Part shown: positions 60,475 to 64,000 of the stretch, in pieces
Numbering within the stretch: position 1 is the stretch's first letter
Layout of the letters: each line of letters opens with the position of its first letter
Source of the DNA: Kiloniellaceae bacterium
GTDB taxonomy: Bacteria > Pseudomonadota > Alphaproteobacteria > Kiloniellales > J153
Length of the DNA: 64,000 bases
NCBI GenBank assembly: GCA_021776135.1
Contig: JAJFGL010000055.1
Location: 62,001 to 126,000 of the forward strand
Direction of reading: 5' to 3'
Notes under the pieces: model-generated
Database searches by the model: none
Told to the model about the DNA's origin: nothing
What the model saw: only the letters and a program-made list of their open reading frames with translations
Translations under genes and position numbers: made by a program

Positions 60475-60699
60475 ATGGCCTTGTCCAGGCGCGTTATAGA
60501 GACCTTACTCGACCTCGTTGAGATAAAGTTGAGCTTGATGGAAGTTCACGACCGCGAGGATACGCGCGAGGCCTCGTGCCTGGAAGCGTGCCGCCAAGAA
60601 CTGAAATCCCTGACATCCGGCGGCGCATCGGCGGCCGAGGGCGGAACGGTCGCGGCCTTCGCCAAGGGCGGCAAGGGCCGGCGCCGGGCCATGGCCTAG
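60475..60699 (+). CDS. Small conserved hypothetical protein, 74 aa
   Basis: MALSRRVIETLLDLVEIKLSLM and EVHDREDTREASCLEACRQELKSL form a helical hairpin-like protein, followed by a Gly/Ala-rich and basic tail (GGKGRRRAMA). From memory, similar small proteins occur across Rhodospirillales. Function unknown. The start at 60475 is preferred over an in-frame ATG 60 bases upstream that adds unrelated sequence. Confidence 0.65.
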   Translation: MALSRRVIETLLDLVEIKLSLMEVHDREDTREASCLEACRQELKSLTSGGASAAEGGTVAAFAKGGKGRRRAMA

Positions 60700-60720
60700 A
60701 ACATCGCGCTAGAACATGTT

Positions 60721-61374
60721 CTAGGGATCGGGCGGCGTCCAGCCGGACGCCATGCCCTCGGGTACGGCCATGCCGCGCTGCACGGCGGGGCGCGCGGCTT
60801 GGGCATCGTTCCAGCGCTTCACGTTGGGAAATTCATCTAACTCTATGCCTTGCCAGGGATGGCGCGCGACCCAGGGCAGGGTCGCCATGTCGGCGATGGA
60901 ATAATCGCCGGCCAGGTATTCAACCTCGCCCAGGCGTTTGTCCATGACCCCGTAAAGGCGCTTGGCCTCGTTGGAATAGCGCTCGATCGCATAAGGCAGC
61001 TTATCCTTGGCGAAGCGCCGGAAATGATGGGCCTGGCCCAGCATGGGGCCGAAATTACCCTTCTGAAACATCAACCATTCCATGACCGCCGTGCGGGCGC
61101 GCGGCGCGGTGGGGAAAAATTTACCCGTCTTTTCCGCCAGGTAGAACAGGATCGCGCCGCTTTCGAAAACGCCGATGGGCGCGCCATCGGGCCCGTCCCG
61201 GTCCAGGATCGCCGGGATCTTGTTGTTGGGGCTGATTTTCAGGAAATCCGGCGCGAATTGCTCGTCCTTGGTAATGTTTATGGGATGAACCGTGTAGGCG
61301 AGGTCCATCTCCTCCAAGGCGATGGAGACCTTGCGGCCGTTGGGCGTGCTCCAGGTGTAAAGCTCGATGGTCAT
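60721..61374 (-). CDS. Glutathione S-transferase (YfcG/YghU-like), paralog 1
   Basis: A 217-residue GST of the nu class-like (YfcG/YghU) group: thioredoxin-fold N-terminus ([54 protein letters not shown]) and an alpha-helical C-terminus ([25 protein letters not shown]). The Thr/Asn after W-S-TPNG replaces the usual Tyr/Ser active residue. It is very similar to the GST at 62551-63246, and the two flank metC. The gene starts 15 bases after the metC stop (minus strand). Confidence 0.9.
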   Translation of the reverse strand: MTIELYTWSTPNGRKVSIALEEMDLAYTVHPINITKDEQFAPDFLKISPNNKIPAILDRDGPDGAPIGVFESGAILFYLAEKTGKFFPTAPRARTAVMEWLMFQKGNFGPMLGQAHHFRRFAKDKLPYAIERYSNEAKRLYGVMDKRLGEVEYLAGDYSIADMATLPWVARHPWQGIELDEFPNVKRWNDAQAARPAVQRGMAVPEGMASGWTPPDP

Positions 61375-61389
61375 GGCGTTCCCTATCCC

Positions 61390-62541
61390 CTATATCCCGG
61401 CTAGTGCCTGTTCCAGATCGGCGATCAGGTCGCCGGCGTCTTCGATACCGATGGCGAGGCGCAGCAGGTTCGCCGGCACCGGCGTGTTGCCGCCCTCGGT
61501 GCTGGCGCGATGCTCGATCAGGCTTTCGGTGCCGCCCAGGGAGGTCGCCCGCACAACAAGTTGGCAGCGGCCGGCCACGGTCATGGCCTCGGCGGCGCCA
61601 CCCTTCACGCAAAAGCTGAGCATGGAACCGAAGCCGCCCTGCATCTGTTTCCGTGCGATGTCATGGCCGGGATGCTTTTCCAGACCCGGATAGAGCACGG
61701 ATGCGAGCTTCGCGTGGCCCTCGAAGTGCCGGGCGATGGCCAGGGCATTGGCGCTCGCCCGCTCGACCCGCAGGTGCAGGCTGCGTAGGCCCCGGTGCAG
61801 CAGCCAGGTCTCGAAGGGGCCCAGCACCGCGCCGCCCAGGGCCCGGTTGGCGCGCACCCGGTCCCAGAAATCGTCGGCCTTGGCGGTAACCAGCACCCCG
61901 GCGACGGCATCGCCGTGGCCGTTCAAAGACTTGGTCGCCGAGTGCATGACAATGTCGGCGCCGTGTTCGATGGGCCGGGTGTGGACCGGCGTCGCCACGG
62001 TCGAATCGACGGCCAGGTACGCGCCCGCCCCATGGGCGATGCCGGCGGCCGCGGCGATATCGGCCAGATCCCAGGTCGGATTGCAGGGGGTCTCGATCCA
62101 GACCAGCTTGGTCCGCCCCGGCTTGACCGCGCCCGCCAGGGCCGCCGGGTCGGCGGTGTCGATCAAATCGAGGTCCAAACCCCAATCGGCGCAGAAGCCG
62201 GTCAGCCAGGCGCGCACGCCCCAGTACATGACTTTTTGCGCGACGATATGGTCGCCGGGCCGCAGGGCCTGAATAACGGCGGCCACCGCCGCCATGCCCG
62301 AGGCCAACAACATGGCGTCCGCGCCCCCTTCCAGGCGCGCCAGCAGATTTTCGACCGGCGGGTAGGCCGGATTGGCATCGCGGCTGTAACTGGTTTCCGC
62401 TTTGATCAGGCCGTAGTCTTCGCCGCGCGCGTAGTTGGTCGAGGGATGGATCGGCGGCGATACGTCGCCGCCGTCGTCCTCGGGCCGGCGGCCGCCGTGA
62501 GCCAGCAGGGTCGCGGGCTTAAGGTTTGGAATTACAGCCAT
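61390..62541 (-). CDS. metC: Cystathionine beta-lyase / trans-sulfuration PLP enzyme
   Basis: This is a Cys/Met-metabolism fold-type I PLP enzyme, most likely cystathionine beta-lyase, making homocysteine for methionine synthesis. Motifs are SYSRDANPAYPPVENLLARLEGG, LLASGMAAVAAVIQALRPGD, VWIETPCNPTWDLADI (PLP Asp nearby), the Schiff-base Lys in MHSATKSLNGHGDAVAG, and the C-terminal SLGGTESLIEHRAS. 383 residues. Its position between two GSTs suggests a linked sulfur-thiol function. A gamma-synthase or related activity cannot be excluded. Confidence 0.88.
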   Translation of the reverse strand: MAVIPNLKPATLLAHGGRRPEDDGGDVSPPIHPSTNYARGEDYGLIKAETSYSRDANPAYPPVENLLARLEGGADAMLLASGMAAVAAVIQALRPGDHIVAQKVMYWGVRAWLTGFCADWGLDLDLIDTADPAALAGAVKPGRTKLVWIETPCNPTWDLADIAAAAGIAHGAGAYLAVDSTVATPVHTRPIEHGADIVMHSATKSLNGHGDAVAGVLVTAKADDFWDRVRANRALGGAVLGPFETWLLHRGLRSLHLRVERASANALAIARHFEGHAKLASVLYPGLEKHPGHDIARKQMQGGFGSMLSFCVKGGAAEAMTVAGRCQLVVRATSLGGTESLIEHRASTEGGNTPVPANLLRLAIGIEDAGDLIADLEQALAGI

Positions 62542-62550
62542 GAAAAAACC

Positions 62551-63246
62551 TCAGCGCTTCTGATATTGCGTCGCGCCGAACATCGCCTCTCGCGCCTTGT
62601 CGTCTATCGGTCCCTGGCGCCGGCGCTCGGCCAGCACGGCGACGCCGCGCACCACCGCCGGGCGGGCGGCGATGCCCTCGAACCACTGCTTCACATTGGG
62701 AAAATCGCCAAGGTCGACGCCCTGGTTTTCATGGCTGCGCAGCCAGGGAAAGGTCGCGATGTCGGCGATGGTGTAATCGTCCCCGGCCAGGTAAGCCGCC
62801 TCCCCCAGGCGCCGGTCGAGGACGCCGTAAAGCCGCTTGGCCTCGTTGGTGTAGCGGTCATAGGCGTAATCAAGTTTCTCCGGCGCATAGATGCGGAAAT
62901 GATGCGCCTGGCCGAGCATGGGCCCGACGCCGCCCATCTGAAACATGAGCCATTGCAAGGTCGTGTAACGGGCGCGGGGATCGCTGGACAAAAACTGCCC
63001 GGTCTTATCCGCCAGATAGATCAGAATCGCGCCGGATTCGAACAGGGATATGGGCTTACCGTCCGGCCCATCGGAATCGACTATCGCGGGCATCTTGTTA
63101 TTGGGACTGATTTTCAGGAAGTCCGGGTCGAACTGATCCCCGGCGCCGATATCGACCGGGATGACCTTGTAGGGGAGCTCGGTTTCCTCCAGCATGATAT
63201 GAATTTTGTGGCCGTTGGGGGTCGGCCAAGTGTAGAGATCGATCAT
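62551..63246 (-). CDS. Glutathione S-transferase (YfcG/YghU-like), paralog 2
   Basis: Paralog of the GST at 60721-61374: MIDLYTWPTPNGHKIHIMLE, then ISPNNKMPAIVDSDGPDGKP and LFESGAILIYLADKTGQFL align almost residue for residue. The C-terminal helical domain differs more and has a longer tail ending ATQYQKR. 231 residues. It starts the three-gene run GST-metC-GST on the minus strand. Specific substrate unknown. Confidence 0.9.
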   Translation of the reverse strand: MIDLYTWPTPNGHKIHIMLEETELPYKVIPVDIGAGDQFDPDFLKISPNNKMPAIVDSDGPDGKPISLFESGAILIYLADKTGQFLSSDPRARYTTLQWLMFQMGGVGPMLGQAHHFRIYAPEKLDYAYDRYTNEAKRLYGVLDRRLGEAAYLAGDDYTIADIATFPWLRSHENQGVDLGDFPNVKQWFEGIAARPAVVRGVAVLAERRRQGPIDDKAREAMFGATQYQKR

Positions 63247-63358
63247 TCGTATTGCCTCCTTGCGTGGCCCGGTAAAAAAAACCAGGCTGTGCGATCCGTC
63301 GCCGGTTCTTCACACACTGCCACTAGACAGATGGCCCGCGCCACGTTTATCTGAAGAC

Positions 63359-64000
63359 ATGGATAAAGCTCTCAACGCCGACCTCGAACGCCCCGCCCAG
63401 GCGGATACCGCCGCCATGGATTGGCAGCCGAGCCCGAGCCCGAGCGTATGGCGCAAGCGTCTCGATTTGTTCGGGGGCGAGAAAAGCCGGGTCACCTCGA
63501 TCGTGCGCTACGACGCGAAATCGGCGTTTCCCGAACACGCCCATCCGGAAGGCGAGGAAATCCTGGTGCTGAAAGGGATATTCTCCGACGAACACGGCGA
63601 CTACCCGGCGGGCACATACCTGCTCAACCCGCCCGGTTTCCGTCACGCGCCGCACTCGCACAAGGGCTGCATAATCTTTGTCAAGCTGCGTCAATACGGC
63701 GGCGAGCGGCGCCAGCACATCGTTATAGAAACCGGCAAGACCAAGTGGCAGCCGGGCCCGGTCCCCGGCATCGATATCCTGTCCCTCTACCGGCATAACG
63801 CCCATCCGGAGACCATGGATCTGATCCACCTGTCCGCCGGCGCCGCCCTACCGCGCCAAGCTTATCCCGGCGGAGTCGAGATTTACGTGTCCAAGGGCGG
63901 TTTCAAGTTCGACGGCAAGGAGTTTAAGGAAGGCTGCTGGCTGCGCATCCCGGGCGGTGGGGAATTCGGCGCCCGCGCGGCCAAACCCTGCACGCTCTAT
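63359..64000 (+). CDS. ChrR-like cupin-domain protein, 5' part (runs off the window)
   Basis: The open frame runs from ATG 63359 to the window end without a stop; the C-terminus is missing. The visible 214 codons include two cupin-like repeats: RVTSIVRYDAKSAFPEHAHP and EGEEILVLKGIFSDEHGDYP then TYLLNPPGFRHAPHSHKGC, and later DLIHLSAGAALPRQAYPGGVEIYV. This resembles the C-terminal cupin domain of the anti-sigma factor ChrR, but the N-terminal zinc anti-sigma domain is absent, so it may be a stand-alone ChrR-type cupin protein. Metal-binding His residues (HAHP, HAPHSH) are visible. Confidence 0.75.
   Translation, partial: MDKALNADLERPAQADTAAMDWQPSPSPSVWRKRLDLFGGEKSRVTSIVRYDAKSAFPEHAHPEGEEILVLKGIFSDEHGDYPAGTYLLNPPGFRHAPHSHKGCIIFVKLRQYGGERRQHIVIETGKTKWQPGPVPGIDILSLYRHNAHPETMDLIHLSAGAALPRQAYPGGVEIYVSKGGFKFDGKEFKEGCWLRIPGGGEFGARAAKPCTLY

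Noticed and set aside
61795-63354. 519-codon open frame antisense to metC and a GST
   Set aside because: Crosses two convincing genes on the other strand; no motif, and typical of GC-rich third-position bias.

Overview
This 64 kb window reads as chromosome of a GC-rich alphaproteobacterium, most likely Rhodospirillales or a close relative. The signs are an NDUFA12-type complex I accessory gene beside mlaD, DUF2155 and aat; the order recO-era-rnc-lepB-acpS-pdxJ-DUF2062-rsh-rpoZ-folK; a single bifunctional RelA/SpoT enzyme; and a B12-dependent class II ribonucleotide reductase. There is no rRNA, no CRISPR array, no prophage and no intact transposase. One tRNA, Ser(GCT), is present.

Layout. 1-6.9 kb holds the end of aat, crcB, the DUF2155/mlaD/NDUFA12 cluster, a racemase and several conserved hypotheticals. 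6.9-10.8 kb is nrdJ behind two NrdR-type boxes and a hairpin-rich leader. 10.8-14.0 kb is a zinc-uptake locus, znuA facing zur-znuC-znuB across a perfect palindromic Zur box. 14.0-20.4 kb holds a methyltransferase, a PhzF-like protein, a 2-aminoethylphosphonate catabolic pair (phnW and a probable pbfA) with a divergent LysR regulator, and a DMT exporter. 20.4-21.9 kb is decayed DNA: two abutting gene remnants and a frameshifted AEC transporter. 22-29.4 kb carries the Phe/Tyr to homogentisate to fumarate route (phhA, hppD, hmgA, fumarylacetoacetase), split by a repeat-rich island with an LRV-repeat membrane protein. 29.6-29.8 kb shows a promoter, a folded segment and an intrinsic terminator with no ORF: a candidate small RNA.

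30-41 kb is the conserved housekeeping cluster, interrupted between era and recO by a MITE-like element. 41-46.6 kb has an ABC exporter, then a two-gene cassette of visibly lower GC (SAMHD1/YwfO-like HD phosphohydrolase plus a YwgA-like protein), then smpB and dapA. 46.8-53.5 kb has a lytic transglycosylase, a HAD dehalogenase, an alpha/beta hydrolase, a threonine dehydratase-like enzyme, and a bactofilin overlapping an M23 peptidase. 53.8-56.7 kb is the thiOSGE operon under a TPP riboswitch. 56.8-64 kb has a DEAD-box helicase, a higBA toxin-antitoxin pair with a third gene, tRNA-Ser, two small conserved proteins, a GST-metC-GST cluster and the start of a ChrR-like cupin protein cut by the window end.

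The most interesting items are the HD/YwgA-like cassette (possible nucleotide-depleting defence module), the candidate sRNA, the MITE-like element, a three-copy oriented palindromic repeat of about 85 bp, and the structured nrdJ leader. All functions are inferred from sequence reading alone; no database search was run.
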